Counted from the stretch's first letter, positions 42,700 to 52,015 are shown. The stretch: DNA of 64,000 bases from Candidatus Omnitrophota bacterium (GCA_020632495.1 JACKFL010000006.1:434001-498000); one strand, 5' to 3'. Numbers and translations: made by a program. The notes: generated by a model from the letters alone, not told the origin.

Positions 42700-44120
42700 A
42701 GGTGTTGTTCTGTTCATCGGAAGTCTTCCCCTTCGCCAAGACCGGCGGTCTGGCGGACGTGTGCGGAACGCTTCCCCCCGAAATCGCCCAGTGCGGCGCC
42801 GAAGTCAAGGTGATCATGCCGTTGTACCGTGAGGTCCGCAAAAAGACCAAGGATTTGGAGGAGATCGACGAAACGGTCTCACGGGCCATGTTGAGCGACG
42901 ACGTGGAAATCCTGTTTGTGCGCAACGATGACTACTATGACCGGGCCGGTTTGTACGGCGACGAAAACGGTGACTTTCCCGACAATTTAATGCGCTTTCA
43001 ATTTTTCAACCGGCAGGTCCTGAAGACCCTGAAGATGCTCGACTGGCAGGCGGACATCATCCACTGCCACGATTGGCATGCCGCGCTAATTCCCGTCTAT
43101 CTGAAGACCAAACACAAAGATGACAAGTTTTTCCGCGACACCAGGACCGTCCTGACGATTCACAACCTGGCATTTCAGGGGTTGTTCCCCAAGGATCAGT
43201 ACCCGCTGCTCGGACTTCCGGACGAGTTGTACAGCGAAGAGGGATTTCAATACTACGATCAGATCAATTTGCTGAAGGCGGGCATTATCTACAGCGATGA
43301 GGTCACCACGGTGTCTCCGCAATACGCCACCGAGATTCAGACCGAGGAATACGGCTGCGGACTCGACGGCGTCATTCAAAAGTACCGTAAGGGGGTCGTG
43401 GGGATCCTCAACGGGCTGGATTACCACTACTGGAATCCGGCCAAGGACCCGTTCATCGCCAAACATTACGACCGCGACAGCGTCATATCCGGCAAGGCGG
43501 AGACCAAGGCGGTCTTGCAACGGGAAATGGGATTGCCGGTCGATATCGACCGGCCGGTGTTCGGCTATGTCGGGCGGCTGTCGCACCAGAAGGGAATGGA
43601 CCTGGTCGTTGACGCGTTGAGCGCCTTGCAGGGAGATAATGTCCAGGTCGTCATCCAGGGATTGGGGACTCAGCAATATCAGGATGAACTTTCCGAACTG
43701 CGCAACGAGATGCCGGACCGGTTGGGCATTTGTTTTTCGTATAACGAACGGCTGGCGCACACCATTTACGCCGGCAGCGACTGGTTCTTGATGCCGTCGA
43801 ACTTCGAGCCGTGCGGGCTGGCGCAAATGATCAGCATGCATTACGGCACGCCGCCGATTGTGTACCGAACCGGCGGGCTGGCGGATACCGTGGAATCGTT
43901 TCAGCTGGATGAGGCCAACGGCAACGGGTTGGTTTTTCAGGAATACACCACCGACGCGCTGCTGCAGGCCGTGCGGCTGGCGGAAGAAATTTTCCGGGAC
44001 AAACGCCAGTATTTCAGTCTGGTCGCCAACGCGATGCATACATTGTTTCCGTGGCGTGAGTCCGCTATGAAATACTTTGAACTCTACCGATGCCTACGCT
44101 TGGAATCACAGGAGGTTTAG
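42696..44120 (+). CDS. glgA: Glycogen synthase (ADP-glucose type, GT5)
   Basis: 474 residues from ATG 42696; upstream in-frame codons run through polA. The N-terminal ADP-glucose site SSEVFPFAKTGGLADVCGTLP is at residues 6-26. The GT-B C-domain has GYVGRLSHQKGMDLVV near 290 and SNFEPCGLAQMISMHYGTPPIV with the catalytic Glu near 371-392, then RTGGLADTV. It elongates alpha-1,4-glucan, implying glycogen storage, although no other glg gene is nearby. It overlaps coaE by 31 bases at its 3' end. Confidence 0.95.
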   Translation: MKVLFCSSEVFPFAKTGGLADVCGTLPPEIAQCGAEVKVIMPLYREVRKKTKDLEEIDETVSRAMLSDDVEILFVRNDDYYDRAGLYGDENGDFPDNLMRFQFFNRQVLKTLKMLDWQADIIHCHDWHAALIPVYLKTKHKDDKFFRDTRTVLTIHNLAFQGLFPKDQYPLLGLPDELYSEEGFQYYDQINLLKAGIIYSDEVTTVSPQYATEIQTEEYGCGLDGVIQKYRKGVVGILNGLDYHYWNPAKDPFIAKHYDRDSVISGKAETKAVLQREMGLPVDIDRPVFGYVGRLSHQKGMDLVVDALSALQGDNVQVVIQGLGTQQYQDELSELRNEMPDRLGICFSYNERLAHTIYAGSDWFLMPSNFEPCGLAQMISMHYGTPPIVYRTGGLADTVESFQLDEANGNGLVFQEYTTDALLQAVRLAEEIFRDKRQYFSLVANAMHTLFPWRESAMKYFELYRCLRLESQEV

Positions 44121-44695
44121 CCAGCGGCAAGAGCACCGCGGCCGAGGCCTTTGCCGAACTCGGAGCGGAGGTCATCGACGCCGACCGGATCGCCCATCAG
44201 CTGATCGGCGGCGGCGGGCCGTGCGTGGATGAGATCCGGCGGATATTCGGAGACCAGGTGATTTCCGGCGGGGCCGTGAACCGGCCGGCCTTGGCCAAGG
44301 TCGTTTTTGCCGACCGTGCCGAACTCAGCAAACTGGAAGCGATCGTTCATCCGCAAGTCCGTCGCGTGATGCAGTCCCGGATCGATGAAATCAGAAAATC
44401 CGATCCGGACAAAATGATCGTTATTGATATCCCGCTGTTGTTCGAAGCGGGCATGGAGGATATGGTCGACATCAGCATCGTCGTCCGCTGTGAGGAACAA
44501 CAACAACTCGCGCGGGCCACCGAAGCGCTCAAAATCGCAAAGCAGGACGCTTTGTTAAGGATTCAATCGCAGATGCCCTTGGAGGAAAAGGAACAACGGG
44601 CGGACATCGTGATTGACAATACAGGCAGTAAACTAGAATTGACAAAAGAGGTCAAACGAATATGGCAAAAAGTTCAATCAACTCAAGGACGGTAA
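44090..44695 (+). CDS. coaE: Dephospho-CoA kinase
   Basis: 201 residues. P-loop LGITGGLASGKSTAAEAFAELGAEVIDADRIAH at residues 3-35 is diagnostic, with the DIPLLFEAGMEDMVD block near 112-127 and conserved late Asp/Asn in IVIDNTGS near 178-185. It performs the last CoA synthesis step, phosphorylating the 3'-hydroxyl. Its start lies 31 bases inside glgA. Its stop lies beyond one possible start of rho (44662). Confidence 0.94.
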   Translation: MPTLGITGGLASGKSTAAEAFAELGAEVIDADRIAHQLIGGGGPCVDEIRRIFGDQVISGGAVNRPALAKVVFADRAELSKLEAIVHPQVRRVMQSRIDEIRKSDPDKMIVIDIPLLFEAGMEDMVDISIVVRCEEQQQLARATEALKIAKQDALLRIQSQMPLEEKEQRADIVIDNTGSKLELTKEVKRIWQKVQSTQGR

Positions 44696-44712
44696 AAGGG
44701 GGGGGCCGAGAC

Positions 44713-46095
44713 ATGGCTAAGACGGCGCAATCGAAGGATAAAGGTACAGCAGGCAAAAAGCCGGCCAAAGGTAAGAACGGCAACGGAGCCGATGGCGAAC
44801 TCGAGAACGGAGCACACGAAGATGTCATCGAGAGCGGTGACAACATCGATATCACCCGGTTGAAGGAGATGAAGATGTCCGAATTGGCCAAGATCGCCAA
44901 GGAGCTGGATATCACGGGAACCAGCGGTTTGAAGAAGCAGGACCTGATCTTCAACATCCTGCAGGCGCAGGCGGAGAAGGAAGGACAGATGTTCGGCGGG
45001 GGGACGCTGGAAATCCTGTCGGAAGGTTTCGGGTTTTTGCGCAGCGCGAACTATAACTACCTGCCGTGTCCGGACGATATCTACATATCACCGTCGCAGA
45101 TCCGCCGGTTCGATTTGAAGACCGGTGACAGCGTCAGCGGTCATATCCGGCCACCCAAAGAAGGGGAAAAGTATTTTGCCCTGTTGAAGGTGGAGGCGGT
45201 CAATTTCGAGAACCCCGAGAAGTGCAAGGACAAGATCTTCTTCGACAATCTCACGCCGCTTTATCCCAAGGACCGGATCCTTCTGGAGACGTCCCAAAAG
45301 GATATTTCAACCCGGATTATGGACATGCTCACGCCGTTGGGCAAGGGGCAGCGCGCCCTGATCGTGGCGCCCCCGTTCAGCGGGAAAACGGTGCTTTTAC
45401 AAAAAGTCGCCAATTCGATTATGCAGAACCAACCGGATGTCATCCTGATCGTTCTGCTCATCGACGAACGCCCGGAGGAAGTTACGGACATGCAGCGCAA
45501 CGTCAAGGGCGAGGTTATCGCCTCAACCTTCGACGAACCGGCCGAGCGTCACGTGCAGGTGGCGGAAATGGTACTGGAAAAGGCTAAACGGCTGGTGGAA
45601 CACCAGCGTGACGTCATCATCCTGCTGGACAGCATCACGCGTCTGGCGCGTGCCTACAACACGGTGGTGCCGCACTCCGGTAAAATCCTCTCCGGAGGGG
45701 TCGACTCCAACGCCTTGCACAAGCCCAAACGCTTTTTCGGGGCGGCGCGCGCCGTGGAAGAAGGCGGCAGCCTTACGGTTATTGCCACCGCCCTGGTTGA
45801 GACCGGCAGCCGGATGGACGAAGTCATCTTTGAGGAATTCAAGGGGACGGGTAATATGGAGCTGCAACTCGACCGTAATCTGTTCCAGCGCCGTATATAT
45901 CCGGCGATCGATATCAAGCGGTCCAATACCCGTCACGAGGAATATCTGATTCCGGAAGACGATCTGCAGCGGATCTGGTTGCTGCGCAAGGCGATCAATG
46001 ACCTGAATTCCGCTGAGGCCATGGAGCTGTTGATCGACCGGATCGGCAAGTATAAGTCCAACAGGGAATTTCTCGACAATCTCAACAATATGTAG
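44713..46095 (+). CDS. rho: Transcription termination factor Rho
   Basis: 460 residues from ATG 44713, which follows a run of eight G that could act as Shine-Dalgarno. ATG 44662, inside coaE, would add 17 residues. A Lys/Gly-rich then acidic N-terminal tail precedes the Rho N domain (DITRLKEMKMSELAKIAKELD) and the RNA-binding cold-shock-like domain (EGFGFLRSANYNYLP). The ATPase core has VLLIDERPEEVTDMQR, ILLDSITRLARAYN and the R-loop KRFFGAARAVEEGGSLT. The P-loop reads APPFSGKTVLLQ, where E. coli has APPKAGKT, so Lys181 is Phe here. It is a hexameric RNA translocase that ends transcription. Confidence 0.95.
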   Translation: MAKTAQSKDKGTAGKKPAKGKNGNGADGELENGAHEDVIESGDNIDITRLKEMKMSELAKIAKELDITGTSGLKKQDLIFNILQAQAEKEGQMFGGGTLEILSEGFGFLRSANYNYLPCPDDIYISPSQIRRFDLKTGDSVSGHIRPPKEGEKYFALLKVEAVNFENPEKCKDKIFFDNLTPLYPKDRILLETSQKDISTRIMDMLTPLGKGQRALIVAPPFSGKTVLLQKVANSIMQNQPDVILIVLLIDERPEEVTDMQRNVKGEVIASTFDEPAERHVQVAEMVLEKAKRLVEHQRDVIILLDSITRLARAYNTVVPHSGKILSGGVDSNALHKPKRFFGAARAVEEGGSLTVIATALVETGSRMDEVIFEEFKGTGNMELQLDRNLFQRRIYPAIDIKRSNTRHEEYLIPEDDLQRIWLLRKAINDLNSAEAMELLIDRIGKYKSNREFLDNLNNM

Positions 46096-46156
46096 GGATT
46101 ATCTTTAAGTATTTGATATAAAGTGATTTGCGGCACATTAACTGGGTGGAGAAAAA

Positions 46157-46184
46157 TTGTACAATTATAAATTTGTGCTATAAT
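46157..46184 (+). promoter_or_regulatory. Strong promoter of rpmE
   Basis: TTGTAC (46157-46162), 16-base spacer, perfect TATAAT (46179-46184) with TGC directly before it as an extended -10. It lies in a 148-base AT-rich gap between rho and rpmE. Predicted start near 46191 gives a leader of about 53 bases ending in a GAGGAG Shine-Dalgarno. The leader contains a small CAGC/GCTG hairpin of unknown relevance. Confidence 0.75.
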
Positions 46185-46243
46185 TGGTCTTTCCAAATAA
46201 ATAGCCAGCTGCCCGCTGCTGCGATTAAACGAGGAGAAATGCG

Positions 46244-46444
46244 ATGAAGAGCGATATCCATCCTGAATACCATAACACCACGATCACATGCGTGTGCGGA
46301 AATGTCGTGCAAACACGATCGACCGTGCAGAATATCCGCGTGGAGATCTGTTCAAGCTGCCATCCGTTTTTTACCGGTGAAAAGAAATTGGTCGATGCCA
46401 CCGGACGGATCGAACGCTTCCGGAAACGTTACAAGAAGAAGTAA
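46244..46444 (+). CDS. rpmE: 50S ribosomal protein L31 (zinc-binding type)
   Basis: 66 residues starting at ATG 46244, eight bases after GAGGAG. The sequence KSDIHPEYHNTTITCVCGN and the later ICSSCHPFFTGEKKLVDATGRIERF match bL31. Four cysteines (Cys16, Cys18, Cys37, Cys40) make this the C-plus zinc ribbon form. It is flanked by its own promoter and an intrinsic terminator, so it can be made as a monocistronic message. Confidence 0.96.
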   Translation: MKSDIHPEYHNTTITCVCGNVVQTRSTVQNIRVEICSSCHPFFTGEKKLVDATGRIERFRKRYKKK

Positions 46445-46451
46445 ACCTTTG

Positions 46452-46485
46452 GGGCCGCAAGTTTTGCGGCCCTTAGTGTTTTTTG
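46452..46485 (+). terminator. Intrinsic terminator of rpmE, abutting prfA
   Basis: A perfect 9-bp stem (GGGCCGCAA at 46452-46460 with TTGCGGCCC at 46464-46472) and a 3-base loop are followed by TTAGTG and six T (46479-46484). The prfA start codon is at 46489, only four bases past the T-run, so the terminator occupies the place of a prfA ribosome-binding site. Confidence 0.8.
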
Positions 46486-46488
46486 TCA

Positions 46489-47553
46489 ATGAACCCCGAT
46501 AAATTCGATCAACTGGAAGCGCGCTTCGCTGAACTGGAAAATCTCCTTGCCGATCAGGATATTATCGCGGATCAGAACCAGTACCAGAAACTCGCCAAAG
46601 AGTATTCCGACATCACCCCGGTCGTCACCGTTTACCGGGCATACCGGGATGTAACCCGCCAGATTGCCGATACCGAGAAGCTGCTCACCGAAAAAAACGA
46701 CGCCGAATTCGAAGAGCTGGCCAAGGCCGAGCTCGAGGAACAGACCGCCGAGAAATCACGTCTGGAACAACAACTCACGGACCTGGCGAATCCCCGGAAA
46801 CAGGAGCAAAACCGCGATCTGATTCTGGAGATCCGTGCCGGTACCGGCGGTGAGGAGGCGAGCCTGTTTGCAGCCGATCTTTACCGGATGTACACAAAGT
46901 ATTGTGACAAGAAGGGATGGCGGTTGGATCCCATCAGTTCCAGCCCGTCCGAGACCGGCGGCTTCAAGGAAGTTATTTTCAGTATCAGTGGCGTCGGCGC
47001 CGAGAAACATTTAAAATGGGAAAGTGGAGCGCACCGGGTTCAACGTGTTCCGGCAACCGAGGCGTCCGGACGCATTCACACCTCAGCCGCCACGGTCGCC
47101 GTGCTCTTCGAGCCGGAAGAGGTTGAGGTGGAGATCGATCCCGGTGATCTGCGGATCGATATCTTCCGGTCCTCCGGACCCGGCGGGCAAAGTGTTAATA
47201 CCACCGACTCGGCGGTACGCATCACGCACATGCCCACCGGTGTGGTGGTCCAGTGCCAGGACGAACGTTCGCAACTGAAAAATAAGAATAAGGCGATGCG
47301 CGTTCTGCGCGCCCGTTTGCTCGATAAAATCCGTATGGAGACGATGGAACAGGAATCGCAGGACCGCAAGCTGAAAGTCGGCAGCGGCGACCGCAGCGAG
47401 AAGATTCGTACCTACAATTATCCGGACCGCCGGGTCACGGACCACCGCATCGGATTTACGACTCACAAATTATCGATGGTGCTGGACGGGGAACTCGATG
47501 AATTGACCGAGGCCCTGATCAAGGCCGAACAAGAGGACGCCACGAATGAATGA
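46489..47553 (+). CDS. prfA: Peptide chain release factor 1
   Basis: 354 residues from ATG 46489; TTG 46483 is a less likely start. The RF1-type domain contains RSSGPGGQSVNTTDSAVRITH with the GGQ that triggers peptidyl-tRNA hydrolysis, near residues 225-245. The PxT anticodon loop equivalent reads RVPATEASGRIHTSAA near 188-203, matching RF1 (PAT) rather than RF2 (SPF). It reads UAA and UAG. No Shine-Dalgarno is visible because a terminator immediately precedes it. It overlaps prmC, which methylates its GGQ Gln, by eight bases. Confidence 0.95.
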   Translation: MNPDKFDQLEARFAELENLLADQDIIADQNQYQKLAKEYSDITPVVTVYRAYRDVTRQIADTEKLLTEKNDAEFEELAKAELEEQTAEKSRLEQQLTDLANPRKQEQNRDLILEIRAGTGGEEASLFAADLYRMYTKYCDKKGWRLDPISSSPSETGGFKEVIFSISGVGAEKHLKWESGAHRVQRVPATEASGRIHTSAATVAVLFEPEEVEVEIDPGDLRIDIFRSSGPGGQSVNTTDSAVRITHMPTGVVVQCQDERSQLKNKNKAMRVLRARLLDKIRMETMEQESQDRKLKVGSGDRSEKIRTYNYPDRRVTDHRIGFTTHKLSMVLDGELDELTEALIKAEQEDATNE

Positions 47554-48364
47554 ACAAGAACAAATGCTCACCTCGGTCATGAATTGCCGGCGCGTTGATC
47601 TCTATGTCGATAAGAAGGAGATGACGCCTGTCCAGGAACGGCAGTATGCGCGCATGCTTAAGCGCCGTCAGCAGGGTGAGCCTCTGCAATATATCATCGG
47701 CCATTGCGAATTCTTGAATACGAAGCTTTTCGTCAATGAGCATGTGCTGATCCCCCGGCCCGAAACCGAACTCCTGGTGGAAATGGCGGTTCAAAAGTTG
47801 CGCATGACGACCCGGCGGCCGTTGCGCATCCTTGATTTGGGGACCGGATCAGGGAATATCGCCATTGCGATTGCCAAACGGATTTACGAATGCCACGTTG
47901 ATGCTGTCGACATATCCCGCGAGGCGATCATGGTCGCACGGCACAATGCCGAAAAGAATTTCGTCCAAAAGAAAACCACATTTATTTGGTGCGATATGTT
48001 TAACTGGCTTGGCCTGGACGAAGACCTGATAAAACCTTATGATATGATCATATCCAACCCCCCGTATATTCCTTCGGCCGATGTGGCCGGATTGCCCGCC
48101 GACGTGCAACGGGAACCGCACATTGCACTCGACGGGGGAGTCGACGGGCTGGCCTACTACCGCGGCATCATTGCCGCCGCCGGCAAGTTCTTGAAGCCGG
48201 ACGGTTATCTCATGTTCGAGATCGGCGAGGAACAAAGCGCCGCGTTAAAGGCCGTCTTTAAGCAGTACTCCGATTTTCAGAAAGTGTTTGTGTTCCGCGA
48301 CTACACCGACGCCGACCGGTTTCTGTGCGCCCAGTACGTCCCGGACACGACCGCAAACAATTAA
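47546..48364 (+). CDS. prmC: Release factor glutamine methyltransferase
   Basis: 272 residues. An N-terminal helical domain with RRQQGEPLQYIIGHCEF is followed by a SAM-binding Rossmann fold. That fold has VLIPRPETELLVE near residues 69-81, ILDLGTGSGNIAIAIAK near 95-111, and the catalytic MIISNPPYIPSAD near 167-179. It methylates the GGQ glutamine of release factors. The prfA-prmC pairing, here overlapping by eight bases, is standard. It is followed by murA after 20 bases. Confidence 0.96.
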   Translation: MNEQEQMLTSVMNCRRVDLYVDKKEMTPVQERQYARMLKRRQQGEPLQYIIGHCEFLNTKLFVNEHVLIPRPETELLVEMAVQKLRMTTRRPLRILDLGTGSGNIAIAIAKRIYECHVDAVDISREAIMVARHNAEKNFVQKKTTFIWCDMFNWLGLDEDLIKPYDMIISNPPYIPSADVAGLPADVQREPHIALDGGVDGLAYYRGIIAAAGKFLKPDGYLMFEIGEEQSAALKAVFKQYSDFQKVFVFRDYTDADRFLCAQYVPDTTANN

Positions 48365-48384
48365 CGTCCCCGCATCCCGGAATT

Positions 48385-49647
48385 ATGGACAAACTCGTAA
48401 TAGAAGGCGGGCACCCTCTGCAAGGAGAGGTGACCATCAGCGGCTCCAAGAATGCCGCGCTTCCGATCATCGCCGCCACCTTGTTGACCGACGAAAAATG
48501 CGTGTTGCGCAACATTCCCAATTTGCGCGACACCAATACCATGCTCAAGCTGATGGAATCCTTGGGCAAGGTCGTTGAGTACAAAGACAACACGGTCACG
48601 ATCACTTCGGCGGGCAAAATCAATCCTTTCGCGGACTACAACCTGGTATCGACCATGCGCGGTACCTTTTGTGTGCTCGGGCCGCTGCTGGCCAAGGTCG
48701 GTCGCGCCAAGGTTTCGTTGCCGGGCGGCTGCGTCATCGGGATCCGGCCGGTAGACCTGCACGTGAAGGGATTGAAGAAACTCGGCGCTAAGATGGACAT
48801 CGCCGGCGGTTATGTGATCGCCAAGGCAAGCCGGCTGCAGGGCCGTCGGGTGTATCTCGGCGGGGTTTTCGGGTCTTCGGTGCTCGCTACCGCAAACGTG
48901 CTGATGGCTGCCGTGCTGGCCGAGGGAGAGACTGTGATCGAGTTTGCCGCCTGCGAGCCGGAGATCGAAGACCTTTCATGCATGCTCAACAAAATGGGCG
49001 CGAATATCAAAGGCGTCGGCAGCGCCCGGCTGATCGTCACCGGAGTCAAGGAGCTGAAGGGCGTCGACTATAAGGTGATCCCCGACCGTATTGAAGCCGG
49101 GACATACATATTGCTTAACGCCGCCACCCGCGGGAATATTACGCTCAAGGGAGCGGAGTCGGCCCATCTGATGGCGCTCGACGATAAGCTTGAAGAGGTG
49201 GGTGTGCAGATGATCCAGGAGGGCGATTGCATCCGCTGCAAGCAACTGCGCAAACTCCATCCGGTGAGTATTACCACCTATCCGTATCCCGGTTTTCCCA
49301 CCGACTTGCAAGCGCAGTTCATGTCCCTGATGGCCATGGTCGAAGGGGTCAGCGTGATCACCGACAAGGTTTATCCCGACCGCTTTATCCACATCGCCGA
49401 GCTCAACCGGATGGGTGCGAACATCCGGCGTGAGGGGACCAACGCGATCGTGCAGGGGACCAAGCAGTTGCGCGGCGCGCCGGTGATGGCCTCGGACCTG
49501 CGGGCATCTGCCGCTCTGGTGATCGCGGGGCTGGCCGCGCGGGGGACGACCGAGATAAACCGGATCTATCACCTCGAACGGGGTTATGAAAAGCTCACCG
49601 AGAAACTGACGGCCCTGGGCGCCAGGATCACACGCGAGAAAGCCTGA
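48385..49647 (+). CDS. murA: UDP-N-acetylglucosamine 1-carboxyvinyltransferase
   Basis: 420 residues from ATG 48385, where homology starts (LVIEGGHPLQGEVTISGSKNAALP). An earlier in-frame ATG at 48325 lies in prmC. The active-site loop LPGGCVIGIRPVDLHVKG has Cys116, equivalent to E. coli Cys115, so fosfomycin sensitivity would be expected. It catalyses the first committed peptidoglycan step with phosphoenolpyruvate. The prfA-prmC-murA order occurs in many bacteria. Confidence 0.96.
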   Translation: MDKLVIEGGHPLQGEVTISGSKNAALPIIAATLLTDEKCVLRNIPNLRDTNTMLKLMESLGKVVEYKDNTVTITSAGKINPFADYNLVSTMRGTFCVLGPLLAKVGRAKVSLPGGCVIGIRPVDLHVKGLKKLGAKMDIAGGYVIAKASRLQGRRVYLGGVFGSSVLATANVLMAAVLAEGETVIEFAACEPEIEDLSCMLNKMGANIKGVGSARLIVTGVKELKGVDYKVIPDRIEAGTYILLNAATRGNITLKGAESAHLMALDDKLEEVGVQMIQEGDCIRCKQLRKLHPVSITTYPYPGFPTDLQAQFMSLMAMVEGVSVITDKVYPDRFIHIAELNRMGANIRREGTNAIVQGTKQLRGAPVMASDLRASAALVIAGLAARGTTEINRIYHLERGYEKLTEKLTALGARITREKA

Positions 49648-49649
49648 CC

Positions 49650-50213
49650 ATGATATTGATGATCGACAACTACGACAGCTTTACCTATAACCTCGTCCAG
49701 TATTTCGGTGAACTGGGCGCGGATTTAAAAGTCTATCGGAACGATGCCTTGACGGTTGACGATATCCGCCGCATGGGGCCGGAGAAGATCGTCATTTCGC
49801 CGGGACCGAGTAATCCGGACCACGCGGGCATTTCGCTCGACGTGATCCAACATTTCAAGGGGCAGGTCCCCATTTTCGGGGTGTGCCTCGGCCACCAATG
49901 CCTGGGACAGGCCTTCGGCGGAAAAATCGTGCGCGCGGGCAAACTGATGCACGGTAAGACCTCGCAGATTCGGCACAACGGCAAGGATGTTTTTAAGGAT
50001 GTAGCCAATCCGTTTGAGGCGACACGCTATCATTCCCTGGTCATCGAGCGCAAATCTATCCCGGCCTGTTTTGAAATAACCGCCGAAAGTGAAGACAATG
50101 AGATCATGGGCGTAAGCCACCGCGAATTACCGCTGTGGGGCGTTCAATTCCATCCCGAGTCGATTCTGACCACCGAAGGAAAAAAGCTGCTCGACAATTT
50201 TCTCAATTTGTAA
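49650..50213 (+). CDS. trpG: Anthranilate/aminodeoxychorismate synthase glutaminase component
   Basis: 187 residues, class I glutamine amidotransferase. IDNYDSFTYNLVQYFGELG at the start, KIVISPGPSNP near 49-59, the nucleophile in FGVCLGHQCLGQAFGG near 75-90, and the catalytic His-Glu in VQFHPESILT near 168-177 are all intact. It feeds ammonia to TrpE or PabB. Neither partner is in the window, so an amphibolic TrpG/PabA role is possible. It begins two bases after murA and precedes trpD by ten bases. Confidence 0.93.
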   Translation: MILMIDNYDSFTYNLVQYFGELGADLKVYRNDALTVDDIRRMGPEKIVISPGPSNPDHAGISLDVIQHFKGQVPIFGVCLGHQCLGQAFGGKIVRAGKLMHGKTSQIRHNGKDVFKDVANPFEATRYHSLVIERKSIPACFEITAESEDNEIMGVSHRELPLWGVQFHPESILTTEGKKLLDNFLNL

Positions 50214-50223
50214 GGGGCTTCCC

Positions 50224-51234
50224 GTGCGCCGTTATCTGGACAAACTGCACAGCAAGGAGAATCTGACCGAATCCGAAATGGAGGAGGTCATGGATACCAT
50301 CATGTCCGGCGAGGCGATCAAAGAGGAAGTCGCCAGCTTTCTATTGGCCTTACGGGAAAAAGGACCGACCGTGGCCGAAATCACCGGTGCGGCGCGCATC
50401 ATGCGCCGCTTTGTCGTCGGGATCAAATCCAATCATACGGTTGTCCTCGACACCTGCGGCACCGGCGGCGACAAGTCCGGGACTTTCAATATATCCACCT
50501 GCACCGCGTTTGTGGTGGCCGGCGCGGGTGTGGCGGTCGCCAAGCACGGCAATCGTTCGGTATCCGGCAAATGCGGGTCGGCCGACATCCTGGAAGGTCT
50601 GGGAGTCAAGCTCGACATTCCGGCGGAACGTGTGGAGCAGTGCCTCAATGAGGTCGGCATCGCCTTTCTCTTTGCGCAGCGGCATCACCCGGCCATGAAG
50701 AATGTGGCGGCGATCCGTAAGGAACTCGGGGTGGAGACCATTTTTAATGTGCTGGGTCCGTTGACCAATCCCGCGCAGGCCACGCACCAGATGATCGGCG
50801 TCTACCATCGCCGGCTGGTGGAGCCCATGGCCAGGGTATTGAGCAATCTGGGACTCAGGAAGGCCTTGGTTGTGCATGGCAGCGACGGACTGGATGAAAT
50901 CACCACCACCGGGCCGACGCATTTTTGTGAATATAACGGTGTGGACTTGTTGTCATACGATATTTCGCCCGAGGAGATCGGATTGCCGGTGGCTTCTCCG
51001 GAGGAATTGAAGGGGGGAGATCTGGATGAAAACCTGCGCATATTCCGCGCCATCCTGGACGGAGAACAAGGCCCCCGGCGCGATATCGTGCTGTTGAACG
51101 CGGCCTATGCCCTGTATATCAGCGAGAAGGTGACCAGTATCGAGGACGGTTTGCGGCTGGCGGCCGCATCCGTCGATGACGGCAAGGCCCGCGCCAAGCT
51201 CGAAGCGCTGAAAGAATTCACCCATGCCGAATGA
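50224..51234 (+). CDS. trpD: Anthranilate phosphoribosyltransferase
   Basis: 336 residues starting at GTG 50224 with AAGGGG seven bases upstream. Diagnostic is LDTCGTGGDKSGTFNIST near residues 75-92, followed by AVAKHGNRSVSGKCGSADILEGLG and the RHHPAMKNVAAIRKELG block near 156-172. It joins anthranilate to PRPP. It overlaps trpC by 11 bases. Confidence 0.96.
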   Translation: MRRYLDKLHSKENLTESEMEEVMDTIMSGEAIKEEVASFLLALREKGPTVAEITGAARIMRRFVVGIKSNHTVVLDTCGTGGDKSGTFNISTCTAFVVAGAGVAVAKHGNRSVSGKCGSADILEGLGVKLDIPAERVEQCLNEVGIAFLFAQRHHPAMKNVAAIRKELGVETIFNVLGPLTNPAQATHQMIGVYHRRLVEPMARVLSNLGLRKALVVHGSDGLDEITTTGPTHFCEYNGVDLLSYDISPEEIGLPVASPEELKGGDLDENLRIFRAILDGEQGPRRDIVLLNAAYALYISEKVTSIEDGLRLAAASVDDGKARAKLEALKEFTHAE

Positions 51235-52015
51235 TTTTCTCACCCGTATTATCGATTACAAACGGGAACTGATCGCGCAGAAAAGCGATTACTACCGCGC
51301 CCTGCGGGACAAAATCGAAGGGACGGACATCACGCCGTACCGTGTTTTCCAAAAGGCGCTGGAAGGCCGAGATCGGATCAGTCTCATTGCCGAGATCAAA
51401 AAGGCGTCTCCGTCGCTGGGGGTGATCCGTGAGGACTTCGACGTCCTTAAAATCGCCGGCGCATACCGCGATCATCACGCCGCCGCCGTGTCCGTACTGA
51501 CCGAAGACAAATGGTTTCTCGGTAAGCCGGAATACATCCGCCGGGTCAGCGAGTATACCCGGCTGCCGGTCCTGATGAAAGATTTCTTTATCGACGTCAA
51601 CCAGGTATTCGAGGCCTTCGCGCACGGGGCCAGCGCGATCCTGCTGATTGCGGCCGTGCTCACTGATGAGCGGATGGTCGAGCTGAAGCGTGCCGCGGAT
51701 GACCTCGATCTCGATTGCCTGGTCGAGATCCATGACGAACCGGAACTGCGACGGGTACTCGAACTGGATATGCCGATTATCGGCATCAACAACCGCAACC
51801 TCCACACCTTTGAGGTGACGCTCGACACCTGCCGCCGGCTGATACCGTTGATTCCAAAGGACAGGATCGTCGTGGCTGAAAGCGGGATCAAGTCCCACAC
51901 AGACGTCCGCGAGCTGCATCAGCTCGGCGCGCGGGCGGTCCTGATCGGGGAAACGTTTATGCGCGCGCCGGATATCGGAGCGAAGGTCGATGAATTGATG
52001 GGAGCAGAATCATGA
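51224..52015 (+). CDS. trpC: Indole-3-glycerol phosphate synthase
   Basis: 263 residues, a TIM barrel. The catalytic Lys lies in LIAEIKKASPSLGVI near residues 51-65; other conserved segments are VLTEDKWFLGKPEYI, LMKDFFIDVNQVFEA, VEIHDEPELRRVLELD, IIGINNRNLHTFEVT and VAESGIKSHTDV. It closes the indole ring. It overlaps trpD by 11 bases and trpF by four. Confidence 0.96.
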   Translation: MPNDFLTRIIDYKRELIAQKSDYYRALRDKIEGTDITPYRVFQKALEGRDRISLIAEIKKASPSLGVIREDFDVLKIAGAYRDHHAAAVSVLTEDKWFLGKPEYIRRVSEYTRLPVLMKDFFIDVNQVFEAFAHGASAILLIAAVLTDERMVELKRAADDLDLDCLVEIHDEPELRRVLELDMPIIGINNRNLHTFEVTLDTCRRLIPLIPKDRIVVAESGIKSHTDVRELHQLGARAVLIGETFMRAPDIGAKVDELMGAES

